Numbered from the stretch's first letter, positions 33,536-43,282 are shown. The stretch is DNA of 64,000 bases from Haloferax massiliensis (GCF_001368915.1 NZ_CSTE01000002.1:755250-819249); one strand, 5' to 3'. Notes: generated by a model not told the origin, from the sequence alone. Translations and numbers: made by a program.

Positions 33536-35890
33536 CTACTCGACCGACGACCAGAACCGGTCGAGACCGAAGCCGAGCATGTCCGGACTGACGGGTCTGA
33601 ACTCCTCGCGCTCCTGTTCCGGCAGGTAGTCGCGGACGCCGTTCCACGAGTCGCGGGCGTACCGGGCGTCGACGAAGACGCGGACGCCGACCTCGTCGGT
33701 GCCGCGGATGACGCGCCCGATGGCCTGTCGCGCCTTTCTGACCGCGGGGACGGTCAGGGCCGTCTCGAACCCGTTCCCGAACTCGCGGTCGTAGGCCGTC
33801 TTCACCGCGCGGGTCCGCGGCGACGACGTGTTGATGAGCGGGACGCCGCAGACGACGGCCGCCGAGAGCTTGTCGCCGCTGTAGTCGACGCCCTCGGTGA
33901 GCGTGCCGCGGAGGCTCGTCACGAGCACCTTCCCCTCGCCGCCGAAGAAATCGCGCTTGAGCCGCTCCGTGGCCCCGTCGTCGGACGACTCGTCGAGGAG
34001 CACGGGCTTGTCGACGCGGGCTTCGAGCGCGCCCGCCATCCACTCCGCCTCGGCGTAGTTCGGCATCCCGACGAGGACGTTCCCCGGCGACCGCTCGCAC
34101 ACCTCGACGGCGGCGTCGGTGTACGCGAGCCGCGTCTCGTTTTCCTCGCCGGGCGGCCCGCGGTTGCTGTGGGTGAACTTCGGCACGTCGACGGCGAAGC
34201 TCGCGCGGTTCGACTCGGGGAAGCCGAGGCCGAACGTCCGCTCGGCCACCGGGCGGCCGTCGTCGGCGAGGGCGTCGAGGCCGGTCACGCGCCGGAACAC
34301 GTCGATGGGTTCGAGCGTCGCGCTCATGAGGACGCCGCCGCCGAAGTCGCCGAGGCGCTCGGCGATGGCCTCGCCGGGGACGCAGTTGTGGACCGACAGC
34401 CGGGCGTTGTACGCGCGCCGCCACGACTCCGGCGGCTCCATCTCGTCCCACGTCCGTTCGAGCTCGATTTCGCGGAAGTGCTTCTCGTGGTCCGCGTAGG
34501 CCCACGTCGAAAGCGCCCGCCCCGCCGCGGGCGCGGCCCGGCGCTTGTCGTCGTCCTCCACCGAGTCGAGGATGCGGGCGACCGCCGAGCCGGTCGCCTC
34601 GGCGCGGACCCACGTCCCCTCGTCGTGGCCGCTCTCCTCGGCCCACTCGGTGAGTTCGTCGACGCCGGGGTCCTCGGGGTCGCGCAGCGGGAGCTCCTCG
34701 TCGTCGAGTTCGGTGAGGTCGGCGCGCCAGCCGACGTACTCGCGGTCGAGGTGCGCGGTCACGCGCCGGTCGAGCTCCTCGCGGAGGTCGCGGATGAAGT
34801 CCCGGGTCTCCTCCAGTTCGCGGAGCGTCACGTCGGCCTCCTGTAGCTCCCCGCGGACGAGGTCGGCGTCGACGGTGGACTTGCCGGCGTCGTCGAACTT
34901 CACGGGCTGGATGACGCGCGTGAACTCGCTTTCGGCGTCGCGGAGCGTCCGGTCGCCGACGCCGACGGAGACGAGGTCGCGGACGCGGGGTTCGAGCATG
35001 TGCGCCTCGTCGCAGATGACGAACGTCGAGTCGTCGACGAGCGCGCCGGTGAACGTGCCGACGGTCGTCGGGTCGAACGCGTGGTAGTAGTTGCCGACGA
35101 CGACCTCGACGTGGGGCAACAGCGCGCCCATCACGGAGTGGGGACACGACCCCGCGCCCGCGGCCAGCGAGACGAGGTCCTCGGTCCCGATGAGTCCCTT
35201 CTCGTCGAACTCGAAGGGGACGGCCTCGATTGGGTCGCCGTCCTCGGGGAGGTCCGCGAGGAAGTTCGCGTAGAACGGGCAGTACTCCACGTCCTCGTAC
35301 TCCGGCATCGACGTCGGGTACGGCGTCGGGTCGCCCGCGGTTTCGAGGTAGTCCGGCCCCGCGGTCGTCGAGCCGGTGTCGAGGAGGCCGGTCTGTTGCT
35401 CGCGGGCGTCTTTGGCGAGCGCCTCGGCGCTGGTCCGCCCGCCGTCGCCGACGAGTCCGCGGGTCCGGTCGCGGAGGGCCTCACAGCGGTCGTAGACGGT
35501 CGCGTCGTCGATGCCGCCGCGGCCCTCGCGGCTGTAGGGACACACGTCGGACTTGCCGACGAGCGTGAGCCCCGAGACGGGCTTCCAGTCGCTCGGGAGG
35601 TTCTCGTTGATGGTTCGGAGGTCGGCCTCGAACTGCCGGAGCTGTTGCTTGACGCTCGTGAGGACGAAGACGCGCTCGTAGTCGGAGTCGGGGTCGCGGA
35701 CGAGGTCGATGCCGGCGGTGAGCGCGAGCATCGTCTTGCCGGTCCCGCACGCGCCCTCCACGACGGCGAAGCCGTCGTCGCGGGCGGTCTGTATCGCGGT
35801 CTCGATTCCGTCGGCCTGCTCCGGGTACGCCTCCGGGTGGCCGAACACCTCCTGCCAGGTCACGCTCTGTGGTCCAGTTGCGACGGCCAT
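33536..35890 (-). CDS. XPD/Rad3-DinG-family Fe-S DNA helicase
   Basis: 784 aa, superfamily 2. Walker A GACGTGKT (46-53), DEAH box VICDEAHML (292-300), motif III-like SATLEP, and motif VI QAIGRVIRGTDEVG. Four Cys between motifs Ia and II (C117, C136, C204, C249) match the [4Fe-4S] cluster domain of XPD/DinG, although the spacing to C204 is long. Predicted 5'-3' helicase in repair. It carries an insert of about 60 residues (150-205) relative to compact archaeal XPD, containing Asp/Glu/Pro-rich sequence. The start ATG is well placed. An ArsR-type gene lies upstream in the same direction. Confidence 0.9.
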   Translation of the reverse strand: MAVATGPQSVTWQEVFGHPEAYPEQADGIETAIQTARDDGFAVVEGACGTGKTMLALTAGIDLVRDPDSDYERVFVLTSVKQQLRQFEADLRTINENLPSDWKPVSGLTLVGKSDVCPYSREGRGGIDDATVYDRCEALRDRTRGLVGDGGRTSAEALAKDAREQQTGLLDTGSTTAGPDYLETAGDPTPYPTSMPEYEDVEYCPFYANFLADLPEDGDPIEAVPFEFDEKGLIGTEDLVSLAAGAGSCPHSVMGALLPHVEVVVGNYYHAFDPTTVGTFTGALVDDSTFVICDEAHMLEPRVRDLVSVGVGDRTLRDAESEFTRVIQPVKFDDAGKSTVDADLVRGELQEADVTLRELEETRDFIRDLREELDRRVTAHLDREYVGWRADLTELDDEELPLRDPEDPGVDELTEWAEESGHDEGTWVRAEATGSAVARILDSVEDDDKRRAAPAAGRALSTWAYADHEKHFREIELERTWDEMEPPESWRRAYNARLSVHNCVPGEAIAERLGDFGGGVLMSATLEPIDVFRRVTGLDALADDGRPVAERTFGLGFPESNRASFAVDVPKFTHSNRGPPGEENETRLAYTDAAVEVCERSPGNVLVGMPNYAEAEWMAGALEARVDKPVLLDESSDDGATERLKRDFFGGEGKVLVTSLRGTLTEGVDYSGDKLSAAVVCGVPLINTSSPRTRAVKTAYDREFGNGFETALTVPAVRKARQAIGRVIRGTDEVGVRVFVDARYARDSWNGVRDYLPEQEREEFRPVSPDMLGFGLDRFWSSVE

Positions 35891-35968
35891 AGGGGTGTCG
35901 GTGAGTGGCCGCGGACTCGCACTTGAACGTTCGCGAGAGAGCCTGCCGGCACGCGGACCGCGCCGACG

Positions 35969-36355
35969 CTATTCGAGGAAGGAGGCGATTGCCTCGGCGA
36001 AGGCCTCTCGGTCCCCGCCGTCGCCGCCGACGCAGACGACGAACGGCGCGGCGGCGGCGTACACCTTCATCTCGCGGCCCTTCTCGGAGTAGCGGGTGTC
36101 GGCGACGCGGACGAGGTCGGCCTCGATGAGGTTTCCGAGGTGGTGGCGGGCGTTCTGGACGGAGGTCTCGACCCGCTTCGAGAGTTCGGTCGCCGTCGCC
36201 GGCGAGTCCTGCAGACACGACAGCAGGTCGCGGGCGGTGTCACAAGAGAGGCAGCCGAGGAGTTGCGCCGTCTCGTCGTCGTCGAGCCAGTGAACCCGAG
36301 GGTCGGCCTCACCGCTCGAATCGACGGTCCCGTCGGACGGGAGCAACCCTGACAT
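35969..36355 (-). CDS. ArsR-type winged-HTH transcription regulator
   Basis: 128 aa. After an acidic N-terminus, LLGCLSCDTARDLLSCLQDSPATATELSKRVETSVQNARHHLGNLIEADLVRVADT forms the winged helix (about 32-87), followed by YSEKGREMKVYAAAAPFVV as wing/beta region. C35, C38 and C46 could be metal or redox ligands, though the canonical ArsR metal motif is absent. Its upstream neighbour on the same strand is an MFS transporter, 42 bp away, so they may be one operon. Confidence 0.82.
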   Translation of the reverse strand: MSGLLPSDGTVDSSGEADPRVHWLDDDETAQLLGCLSCDTARDLLSCLQDSPATATELSKRVETSVQNARHHLGNLIEADLVRVADTRYSEKGREMKVYAAAAPFVVCVGGDGGDREAFAEAIASFLE

Positions 36356-36397
36356 ACAATCGACATTTCGGTGCGGGAAGTAAACCGTTTCGGGAGG

Positions 36398-37582
36398 TCA
36401 GGCGCTCGACGGCTCGGTGCGGTCGACGCCGGGGAGTCGGTTCACCGCGTAGAGGACGGCGAGCGCGGCGACGAACACCGCGAGGCCGCCGGCGAGCGTC
36501 CGGAAGACGGCCTCGAAGGCGTAGTTCGCCTCGGTCAGGAAGCCGACCGCGCCGCTCCCGTTGGCCTCCAAGAGGAGCGCCGCGCCGCTGAAGACGGCGT
36601 AGGCGCTCCCGCGGGCGTCGCTCGGCAGCGACGAGAGCATGAACGTGTCCAGCGCGGGAAACAGGCTGTGGACGACGTAGCCGAGCACCGCGACGACGAC
36701 GGCGACGGCGACGAAGCCCTGCGCGTACGTCAGGGCAACGAGCGCGCCGATGAAGGCGACGAGCAGGCCGAAGATGTACGGGACGTGCGGGAGGTTGTCG
36801 GCGAGGCGGCCCGAAAGCGAGAACGCGGGGACGCCGGCCGCGAAGACGATGGTGAGCATCGTGCTCGCCGTGGCGGCGTCGAACGCCTTCGCTTGGGTCA
36901 TGTACGACACGAGGAAGTTGAACAGGCCCTGCCAGACGAACCCCGCGGGCGCGATGAGGAGGATGCCCGTGAGGATGAGCTTCCAGTGACCGAGCGCGGC
37001 GGAGAAGTCGCGGTCCGCGCCCGTGCCGGCCCCCGCGCTTCCGTCTCGGGAGACGGCGTAGAGGAGGAGCGTCACGAGCGCGCCGGCGGCCGCCAGCACC
37101 CAGAACGTCTCGCGCCACGAGTACGACGCGAGGATGAAGACGACGACGGGCGCGGCGACGACGGCGGCGACCTGACTGGCCGCGCCGTGGATACCGACCA
37201 TGCGGCCGACGCGCTCGGGGAACAGTTCGCCGACGAGCGGGGTCGCGGAGACGAAGTACGCGCCGGAGGCGAGCCCGAGGCCGAACGCGCCGATTTGGAG
37301 CGTCAGCACCGACGTCGCGCTCGCGGTGAACGCCGCGGCGACGACGAGCAGCGTGCCCGACCCGAGGACGACCTTCGACCGCGAGACGCGCGTGAGGAGG
37401 TAGCCGACGGGGATGCGCGGGATGGCGGTCCCGAGCCAGACGAGGCTCGTCACGACGCCGATGGTCGCCGGGCCGACCGAGAACTGCGTCTGGAGCGTCT
37501 CGACGAGCGGCGGGAACGCGACGCGGCCGAAGTTGACGAGGAAGACGAGTCCGCAGAGAGTTCCGAAGAGGCGGCGAGTCAC
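36398..37582 (-). CDS. Major facilitator superfamily transporter
   Basis: 394 aa with twelve predicted hydrophobic segments. Loop 2-3 has the MFS motif GTAIPRIPVGYLLTRVSRSKVVLG (about 52-75). The midpoint carries a charged SRDGSAGAGTGADRDFSAALG loop. A GTG start at 37582 places the first helix at RRLFGTLCGLVFLVNFG; an upstream ATG at 37639 would add a 19-residue polar leader that reaches into the promoter of the divergent nnr gene. The substrate is unknown; sugar- or drug-type is not decided by the sequence. Likely co-transcribed with the ArsR-type gene. Confidence 0.88.
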   Translation of the reverse strand: MTRRLFGTLCGLVFLVNFGRVAFPPLVETLQTQFSVGPATIGVVTSLVWLGTAIPRIPVGYLLTRVSRSKVVLGSGTLLVVAAAFTASATSVLTLQIGAFGLGLASGAYFVSATPLVGELFPERVGRMVGIHGAASQVAAVVAAPVVVFILASYSWRETFWVLAAAGALVTLLLYAVSRDGSAGAGTGADRDFSAALGHWKLILTGILLIAPAGFVWQGLFNFLVSYMTQAKAFDAATASTMLTIVFAAGVPAFSLSGRLADNLPHVPYIFGLLVAFIGALVALTYAQGFVAVAVVVAVLGYVVHSLFPALDTFMLSSLPSDARGSAYAVFSGAALLLEANGSGAVGFLTEANYAFEAVFRTLAGGLAVFVAALAVLYAVNRLPGVDRTEPSSA

Positions 37583-37671
37583 TACCCCGGATTCAGTCGC
37601 CGCCGTGTCAAGCGTTGCGAATCCGACCCGCGACCACATGTGTTAACGCGCCGCCGGGCAAACGGGGGCGT

Positions 37672-39051
37672 ATGATTACGAGTCGACGCATGGCCGCGGT
37701 CGACCTGAACGCCGAGGCGCTCGGCGTGCCGCGGAAACAGCTCATGGAGTCGAGCGGGAACGCCGTCGCGCGGGCGTGTCGCGACCTCGCGGACCCCGGC
37801 GCGTCGGTCGCAGTCGTCGCCGGGCGCGGCAACAACGGCGGCGACGCCCTCGCCGCCGCGCGGTTCCTGAAGGCGTACGACGTGACCGTCCACCTGCTCG
37901 GCCGCCCCGAGACGATTTCGACCGACATCGCCCGCGAGAACTGGGACGCCCTCGTCGCGGGCGAGGCCGACCACCGGACCGTCACCGACTCGGCCGGCTT
38001 CGACCTCGGCGACCCGGACCTCGTCGTGGACGCGATGCTCGGCACCGGCGTCACCGGCGCGCTCCGCGAACCCGAGGCGACGGCCGCGCGCGCCATCAAC
38101 GACTCCTCGGCGACCGTCCTCGCGGTGGACGTGCCCTCCGGCGTCGACGCCGATACGGGCGACGCGGCGGGCCTCGCGGTCGACGCCGACCGGGTCGTCA
38201 CCTTCCACGACGACAAGCCCGGCCTCGGCGACCTCGACTGCGAGGTCGTCGTCGCCGACATCGGCATCCCCGAGGCCGCGGAGCTGTTCACCGGTCCCGG
38301 CGACCTCCTCGCGCTCGACCGCGACGCCCAGAGCCACAAGGGCGACCACGGCGACGTGCTCGTCGTCGGCGGCGGTCCGTACACCGGCGCGCCCGCGCTC
38401 GCCGCGCAGTCGGCCCTCAGAGCCGGCGCTGACCTCGCCCGCGTCGCCTGCCCCGAGGCCGTCGCCCGCGAGGTACAGGGCTACTCCGAGAACCTCATCG
38501 TCCGCGGCTTTTCGGGCGACCGACTCGCGCCCGAACACGTCCCGGACCTGCTCGATTTCGCCGCCGACCGCGACGCGGTCGTCTTCGGCCCCGGCCTCGG
38601 CGACGCCGACGAGTCGCTCGCCGCGGTTCGCGAGTTCCTCGCCGCCTACGACGGGACCGCCGTCGTCGACGCCGACGCCCTGCAGGTCGTCCCCGACGTG
38701 GACACCGAGGCGACGCTCATCTGTACGCCCCATCAGGGCGAGTTGCGGAAGATGGGCGGCGAGACCGACTCCGACTGGGAGGTCCGGAGCGACCTCGTCC
38801 GCGAGTTCGCCGCCGACCTCGGCCACACGCTCCTCGTGAAGGGCGCGTACGACGTGGTTTCGGACGGCGACGCGGTCCGCGTCAACCGAACCGGGAACCC
38901 CGGCATGACCGTCGGCGGCACCGGCGACGTGCTGGCGGGCGCGACCGGCGCGCTCGCGGCCCTCCTCGCCGCCGAGGCGTTCGGCGGCGGCCTCGTCGCC
39001 ACCGACCTCTTGGAACGACTGCCCGCGGCCCTGCGAGGTGACGAAGCATGA
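37672..39051 (+). CDS. nnr: Bifunctional NAD(P)H-hydrate epimerase / ADP-dependent dehydratase
   Basis: 459 aa, a fusion of YjeF_N (about 1-205) and YjeF_C (about 220-455). Epimerase part: VVAGRGNNGGDALAAARFL and VVDAMLGTGVTGALREPE. Dehydratase part (ribokinase-like): KGDHGDVLVVGGGPYTGAPALAA, DADALQVV, and the NRTGNPGMTVGGTGDVLAG active-site signature. It repairs hydrated NADH/NADPH damage. ATG 37672 follows a GGGG run. It overlaps moaC by 4 bp (ATGA), so the two are translationally coupled. Confidence 0.94.
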   Translation: MITSRRMAAVDLNAEALGVPRKQLMESSGNAVARACRDLADPGASVAVVAGRGNNGGDALAAARFLKAYDVTVHLLGRPETISTDIARENWDALVAGEADHRTVTDSAGFDLGDPDLVVDAMLGTGVTGALREPEATAARAINDSSATVLAVDVPSGVDADTGDAAGLAVDADRVVTFHDDKPGLGDLDCEVVVADIGIPEAAELFTGPGDLLALDRDAQSHKGDHGDVLVVGGGPYTGAPALAAQSALRAGADLARVACPEAVAREVQGYSENLIVRGFSGDRLAPEHVPDLLDFAADRDAVVFGPGLGDADESLAAVREFLAAYDGTAVVDADALQVVPDVDTEATLICTPHQGELRKMGGETDSDWEVRSDLVREFAADLGHTLLVKGAYDVVSDGDAVRVNRTGNPGMTVGGTGDVLAGATGALAALLAAEAFGGGLVATDLLERLPAALRGDEA

Positions 39052-39575
39052 GCGACGAGCGCGCCGGTGCGGAGTCGAACGAATCGGTTGACCGCGACGA
39101 CAGCGACCTGACCCACGTTGACGAGGAAGGCAACGTCCAGATGGTCGACGTGGGCGCGAAGCCCGACAGCCGCCGCCGGGCGGTCGCCCGCGGGACCATC
39201 CACCTCAGCGCCTCGACGGTTCGGGCCATCCGCGACGACGAAATCGGGAAGGGCGACGTGTTGGCGACCGCCCGAATCGGCGCGATTCAGGCCGTCAAGC
39301 ACACGTGGGAGACGATTCCGATGTGCCACCAGATACCCATCACGAACGTCGACACCGAGTTCGAGGTGGCCGACGAGTCGGTCACGCTCTCCGTGACGGT
39401 CGGGACGACCGGCAAGACGGGCTGTGAGATGGAGGCGCTAGAGGGCGTGACGACCGGCCTCAACGTCGTCTGGGACATGGTGAAAGCCGCGGAGAAAGAC
39501 GACGACGGCCAGTATCCGGGGACGCGAATCTCGGACGTGGAGGTCGTCACGAAGGAAAAAGCGACGCTCGACTGA
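39048..39575 (+). CDS. moaC: Cyclic pyranopterin monophosphate synthase MoaC
   Basis: 175 aa. Conserved core: LTHVDEEGNVQMVDVGAKPDSRRRAVA, KHTWETIPMCHQIPIT (MCH motif in the active site) and GKTGCEMEALEGVTTGLNVVWDMVKAAEKDD. It forms cyclic pyranopterin monophosphate in molybdenum cofactor synthesis, following MoaA. A 25-residue acidic N-terminal extension is typical of haloarchaea. It is coupled to nnr; no other Moco genes are in the window. Confidence 0.95.
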   Translation: MSDERAGAESNESVDRDDSDLTHVDEEGNVQMVDVGAKPDSRRRAVARGTIHLSASTVRAIRDDEIGKGDVLATARIGAIQAVKHTWETIPMCHQIPITNVDTEFEVADESVTLSVTVGTTGKTGCEMEALEGVTTGLNVVWDMVKAAEKDDDGQYPGTRISDVEVVTKEKATLD

Positions 39576-39646
39576 GTCGAAACCGGCGGGTCGGGTCGAG
39601 TCCGCGACGGACCAAAGCGTGGTGGGCGCGACTCGGCGCAGGCCGC

Positions 39647-40948
39647 TCAGGCCGAGTCGGCCGGCACGGAGAGGTCGGCGGCCTTCGCCCGCGCCTTCTC
39701 GACGATAGCGGGGCGCGCCTCGAACTCGACGTGGACCTGTTCGCCCTCGTACTCCTCGGTCTCGACGTGGGCGTGGTCGTAGAGCCACGAGACGAGGCTC
39801 ATCGTGTCGTCGGCCATCGGCAACAGGAGGCGCTCGCGCTCCCACGGGGGGAGTTCGTCCTCGACGCGGGCGGCCAGTTCCTCGACGTTCTCGCCGGTCA
39901 GCCCCGAGACGGCGACGGGGTTGGGCGCGAGCGCCGACAGCGCCGCGCGCTTTTCGTCGAGCTCCTCGGCCGCGACCTTGTCCACCTTGTTGAACACGGT
40001 CACGATGGGCGCTTCGTTGCGCTCGTAGAGTGTGTCGTGGCTCGTGACGAGCTTCTCGCGCATCTCTTCGACGGGCTCGGAGGCGTCAACGACGAGCAAC
40101 ACGAGGTCGGCCCGGTAGACCGAATCGAGCGTGGACTTGAACGACTCGACGAGCCAGTGGGGGAGGTCCGAGACGAACCCGACGGTGTCGGTGAGAAGCA
40201 CGTCTCGCTTGCCCGTTTCGGCGCGCCGGGTGGTCGTCCCGAGGGTCGTAAACAGCTTGTCCTGTGACTCCGCGGTCGGGTCGAGGTCCGGGTGGAGGTC
40301 GTCGTTCTGGCCGACTTCGAGGTCGGCGGCGAGCCGTTGCATCAGCGTCGACTTCCCGGCGTTCGTGTAGCCCGCGAGGGCCACGAGGTCGAAGCCGGAC
40401 TCGCGGCGCTGTTCGCGCCGGGTCTCCTCCTTGTCCGCGATGGCGTCCAGTTCGTTCTTGATGCGCGAAATCTGGGCCTTGATGTCCTGCTCGCGGCTCT
40501 CGTCGTACTCGCCGAGGCCCATGAAGCCGGGGCGCTCGTCGCGCTTCGCCAGCGACGCCTTCGCCTCGGCGCGAGGCAGTTCGTAGCGGAGTTCGGCGAG
40601 TTCGACCTGCAACTGCGCCTTGCGGGTGTTCGCCCGCTGGCCGAAGATGTCGAGGATGAGCGTGAAGCGGTCGATGACCTCCGCGTCGTCGGGGAGCTTC
40701 TGGGCGATGTTGTACGTCTGGTAGGGGCCCAGCCGGTTGTCGAAGACGACGGCGGCGGCGTCCTCGCGAGCGACGAGCGACGCTAACTCGCCGACTTTCC
40801 CCTCCCCGAAGTGGAACGCGGCGTCCTCCTCGCGGGTCTGGGTGAGTTCGCCGACGACCTCGTAGCCCGCGGCGCGGGCGAGGTCGGAAATCTCCGTGAG
40901 GTCGGCGTCTCCGCGGTCGACGCGCTTCGCGACGACGACGCGACTCAT
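39647..40948 (-). CDS. hflX: GTPase HflX
   Basis: 433 aa. The N-terminal HflX domain (1-185; FHFGEGKVGELASLV, DNRLGPYQTYNIA) includes a coiled linker. The G domain starts with VALAGYTNAGKSTLMQRL (G1), then LLTDTVGFVSDLPHWLVESFKSTL (G2/G3, DTVGF), VFNKVDKV (NKxD) and the VSGLTGEN G5 loop. HflX binds the large ribosomal subunit and can split stalled ribosomes under stress. It is a single gene on its strand, with a TATA-like CTTAAG at about 41012-41019 upstream. Confidence 0.94.
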   Translation of the reverse strand: MSRVVVAKRVDRGDADLTEISDLARAAGYEVVGELTQTREEDAAFHFGEGKVGELASLVAREDAAAVVFDNRLGPYQTYNIAQKLPDDAEVIDRFTLILDIFGQRANTRKAQLQVELAELRYELPRAEAKASLAKRDERPGFMGLGEYDESREQDIKAQISRIKNELDAIADKEETRREQRRESGFDLVALAGYTNAGKSTLMQRLAADLEVGQNDDLHPDLDPTAESQDKLFTTLGTTTRRAETGKRDVLLTDTVGFVSDLPHWLVESFKSTLDSVYRADLVLLVVDASEPVEEMREKLVTSHDTLYERNEAPIVTVFNKVDKVAAEELDEKRAALSALAPNPVAVSGLTGENVEELAARVEDELPPWERERLLLPMADDTMSLVSWLYDHAHVETEEYEGEQVHVEFEARPAIVEKARAKAADLSVPADSA

Positions 40949-41159
40949 CGCCGCACCTCGATTGTGGGGTACGTTGCCTGCACTGTGTCAGTCGGTACTA
41001 GCCGCCGGAGGCACTTAAGCCCCGCTCGGCCGGGGTCACGCGTCGAGATGGCGTCCCGTCACCTCCCGTTCCATGGCCGCGTTTGGACGCCGGGACTCTT
41101 GTAGGTTGCCCGGCCGCGACCTGACAGTTCGGCGACGACGACAGTCACCCCACAAATCA

Positions 41160-41167
41160 CTTATACC
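41160..41167 (+). promoter_or_regulatory. TATA-like box for FUN14 gene
   Basis: CTTATACC lies 22-29 bp before the ATG at 41189. Confidence 0.55.
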
Positions 41168-41188
41168 GATAGGCGGGATGTTCGCCGT

Positions 41189-41518
41189 ATGGACCCCTTA
41201 CAACTGAGCATCGACCCCCAACAGCTCGGCATCGAGTTCGGGAGCGGGGCCGTCATCGGCGGCATCATCGGCTTCGCGGCCAAGAAAATCGCGAAGCTCA
41301 TCGCCGTCATCGTGGGCCTCGAACTCGCCGTGTTCAAGTTCCTCGAATCGCGGGGCATCATCACCGTCGACTGGGAGCGCCTCACCGGCGGCCTCGTGAG
41401 CGCCACGCAGGACGCCGCGAGCGGCGCGCCGCCGGACTGGATTTCGACGATTCTCTCGACGCTGTCCGTCTCCGCCGGCTTCTCCGGCGGCTTCCTCGTC
41501 GGCTTCAAGAAGGGATAG
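41189..41518 (+). CDS. FUN14 domain-containing membrane protein
   Basis: 109 aa. The family's Gly-rich membrane pattern is clear: FGSGAVIGGIIGFAAKKIAKLIAVIVGLELAVFKFLESRG (about 17-56) and a C-terminal SAGFSGGFLVGFKKG. There are three hydrophobic segments with the GGxxG spacing typical of FUN14. Eukaryotic FUNDC1 is a mitophagy receptor; the archaeal role is unknown. Own promoter; neighbours are unrelated. Confidence 0.9.
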   Translation: MDPLQLSIDPQQLGIEFGSGAVIGGIIGFAAKKIAKLIAVIVGLELAVFKFLESRGIITVDWERLTGGLVSATQDAASGAPPDWISTILSTLSVSAGFSGGFLVGFKKG

Positions 41519-41557
41519 TTCGCGTTCGCGTTCGCGTCTCGGCCGTGCCGACCCGTC

Positions 41558-42274
41558 TCAGAGCTCGTCTTCGTCCTTGACGATGCGCGTCTCGGCCGTG
41601 CCGCTCGTGATGTTGTTCACCTTGTCGTAGAAGTCGTTTTGCATCCCCGCGGGGAACGTGATGACGCCGACCCACGAGCCGTCGTTCTGCCACTCCTCGC
41701 GTTCGAGGTCGCCGTAGCTCCGAATCTGCGCCTGTCCGCTGCCGGCGTACTCGGCGGGGAGTTGGACGGCGACGGTGACCTCGGCGAACTTGATGGGCAA
41801 CACGGGTCGGAGCGCGTCGAGGGCGTCGTCGACCTGCGACTCGACCGGCTCCATCGGGTCGATTTTGAAGCCGGCCTCTTCGAGCGCGCGCTCGATTCGC
41901 TCCGGCGGGTGCGGCGAGTCGTTCATCTGCGGGTTCACCGCGTTGCGCGCGATGCGGTTGATGAGCGACTTGCGCTTCTGTTCTTGCATCTCGCGGCGCT
42001 GTTCGGCCGTGATCTGAATCTCCCCTTTCTTGACGACCTGGGGGATTATCTCCAGCGGGTCGGTCGTCCCGAAGACCTCTTCGAGGTCGTTCTCGGCGGG
42101 GCGGTCGCCGCGGGAGGCGTCCTCGAACACGTCTTCGGCGGCGATGACCTCTTCGAGGTCGCCGTCGAACTCACCGCGCTTTATCGAGAGCGCCGCGTCG
42201 GGGTCGATGAGCACCTCGAACCGCGCGCCGTGAGATTCCAGGCGGGCCGTGACTGCCTCGTCGAGTGAAATCAT
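41558..42274 (-). CDS. Ribosome assembly factor SBDS
   Basis: 238 aa, the normal size of archaeal SBDS. N-terminal FYSH domain (1-90: [34 protein letters not shown]), central helical domain ([34 protein letters not shown]), and a C-terminal ferredoxin-like domain ([32 protein letters not shown]). It promotes release of aIF6 from the large subunit together with EF-2-like GTPase, by analogy with the eukaryotic protein. TTTTTACC (about 42298-42305, minus strand) is a plausible promoter. Divergent from the NifU gene. Confidence 0.95.
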   Translation of the reverse strand: MISLDEAVTARLESHGARFEVLIDPDAALSIKRGEFDGDLEEVIAAEDVFEDASRGDRPAENDLEEVFGTTDPLEIIPQVVKKGEIQITAEQRREMQEQKRKSLINRIARNAVNPQMNDSPHPPERIERALEEAGFKIDPMEPVESQVDDALDALRPVLPIKFAEVTVAVQLPAEYAGSGQAQIRSYGDLEREEWQNDGSWVGVITFPAGMQNDFYDKVNNITSGTAETRIVKDEDEL

Positions 42275-42399
42275 AGGTTCCGATACTCTCTCCGTGGTAA
42301 AAAGCCCTCGCCGACCGACTCACCCGACAGCGTCTCGCGAAATTCGCCGCGACCTCGTTCGGAGCAATCGTTATGCTCGCCCGCACCCCACGTCTCGGT

Positions 42400-42714
42400 A
42401 TGAGTTCGCAGACGTCGGAGAAGTCCCTCGAAGAACGGCTCGACCTGTTCATGCGGCGGAACTTCCCCCAGATAGAGATGCACGGCGGCGACGCGGGTAT
42501 CGAGGCCATCGACGACGAGACCGGCGAAGTGTGGATCTCCCTCACCGGCGCGTGTTCCGGCTGCGGCATCTCGCCGATGACGATTCAGGCGTTGAAGGCG
42601 CGCATGGTCGCCGAGTTCGAGGAGATAGACGCGGTCCACGCCTCGACCGGCGGCTTCTACGACGACGACCCGGGCGCGGGGTTCGAACCCGACGTGTCCG
42701 ACGCGCCCTTCTGA
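42400..42714 (+). CDS. NifU C-terminal-domain (Nfu) Fe-S protein
   Basis: 104 aa. The Nfu domain is complete: LFMRRNFPQIEMHGGDAGIEAIDDETGEVWISLTGACSGCGISPMTIQALK, with the cluster-binding CxxC at C52/C55. The acidic tail after residue 88 is haloarchaeal. It assembles or carries a [4Fe-4S] or [2Fe-2S] cluster for transfer to apoproteins. ATG 42400 is supported by TTATGC about 25-30 bp upstream; an in-frame ATG at 42373 is too close to that element. Confidence 0.93.
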   Translation: MSSQTSEKSLEERLDLFMRRNFPQIEMHGGDAGIEAIDDETGEVWISLTGACSGCGISPMTIQALKARMVAEFEEIDAVHASTGGFYDDDPGAGFEPDVSDAPF

Positions 42715-42835
42715 GCCGCCTTCTGACTCCGCTTTTCGACCGAACCGTCCCCACGAGCGACGACGCCCGGAGCGCGCGCCGTCGCTCGCCGTGATAGATA
42801 AACAGAGAATCGAACCGAGCGAAGCGGACGCCCGC

Positions 42836-43171
42836 TTACGCGGCGGCTTCGATGATGTCGACGAGGTCCTCTTTGCTCTGGACGCCGATGACCTCCTTCA
42901 CCTGCTCGCCGCCGGCGTAGAACTGCAGGGTCGGGACGCTTCGAATCCCCTGTTCGCGGGCCAGCTCTTGGAGTTCGTCGATGTCGACCTTGGCGACGAC
43001 GGCGTCGGTCTCCTCGGCGATTTCCTTCACGGTGGGTTCGAGCATCTTACACGGGCCGCACCACTCGGCGTGGTAGTCCACGAGGACGACCCCGCTGTCG
43101 GCGATGAGTTCGTCGAGTTCGTCCGAACTCTCGATGTGGACGGGCGCATCGGTTGTCTTCGGAGTGCTCAT
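42836..43171 (-). CDS. trxA: Thioredoxin
   Basis: 111 aa. The thioredoxin fold is complete: VVLVDYHAEWCGPCKMLEP with the WCGPC active site at C38/C41, and RSVPTLQFYAGGEQV with the cis-Pro. A ~15-residue acidic leader precedes the fold. I chose ATG 43171 over one at 43204. It is a general protein-disulfide reductant, which also makes it a possible reductant for the persulfide proteins elsewhere in the window; that link is inference. Confidence 0.94.
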   Translation of the reverse strand: MSTPKTTDAPVHIESSDELDELIADSGVVLVDYHAEWCGPCKMLEPTVKEIAEETDAVVAKVDIDELQELAREQGIRSVPTLQFYAGGEQVKEVIGVQSKEDLVDIIEAAA

Positions 43172-43282
43172 GTCTCCACGTATCGGCGCGACACTCTTAC
43201 CCATTGCGCCTGTTTGCGTGACGGCGCACGACCGCGAAGCTCCGCGCTCGCGGCGAAATCGGCCGGATTCGAGGAACGAGGC

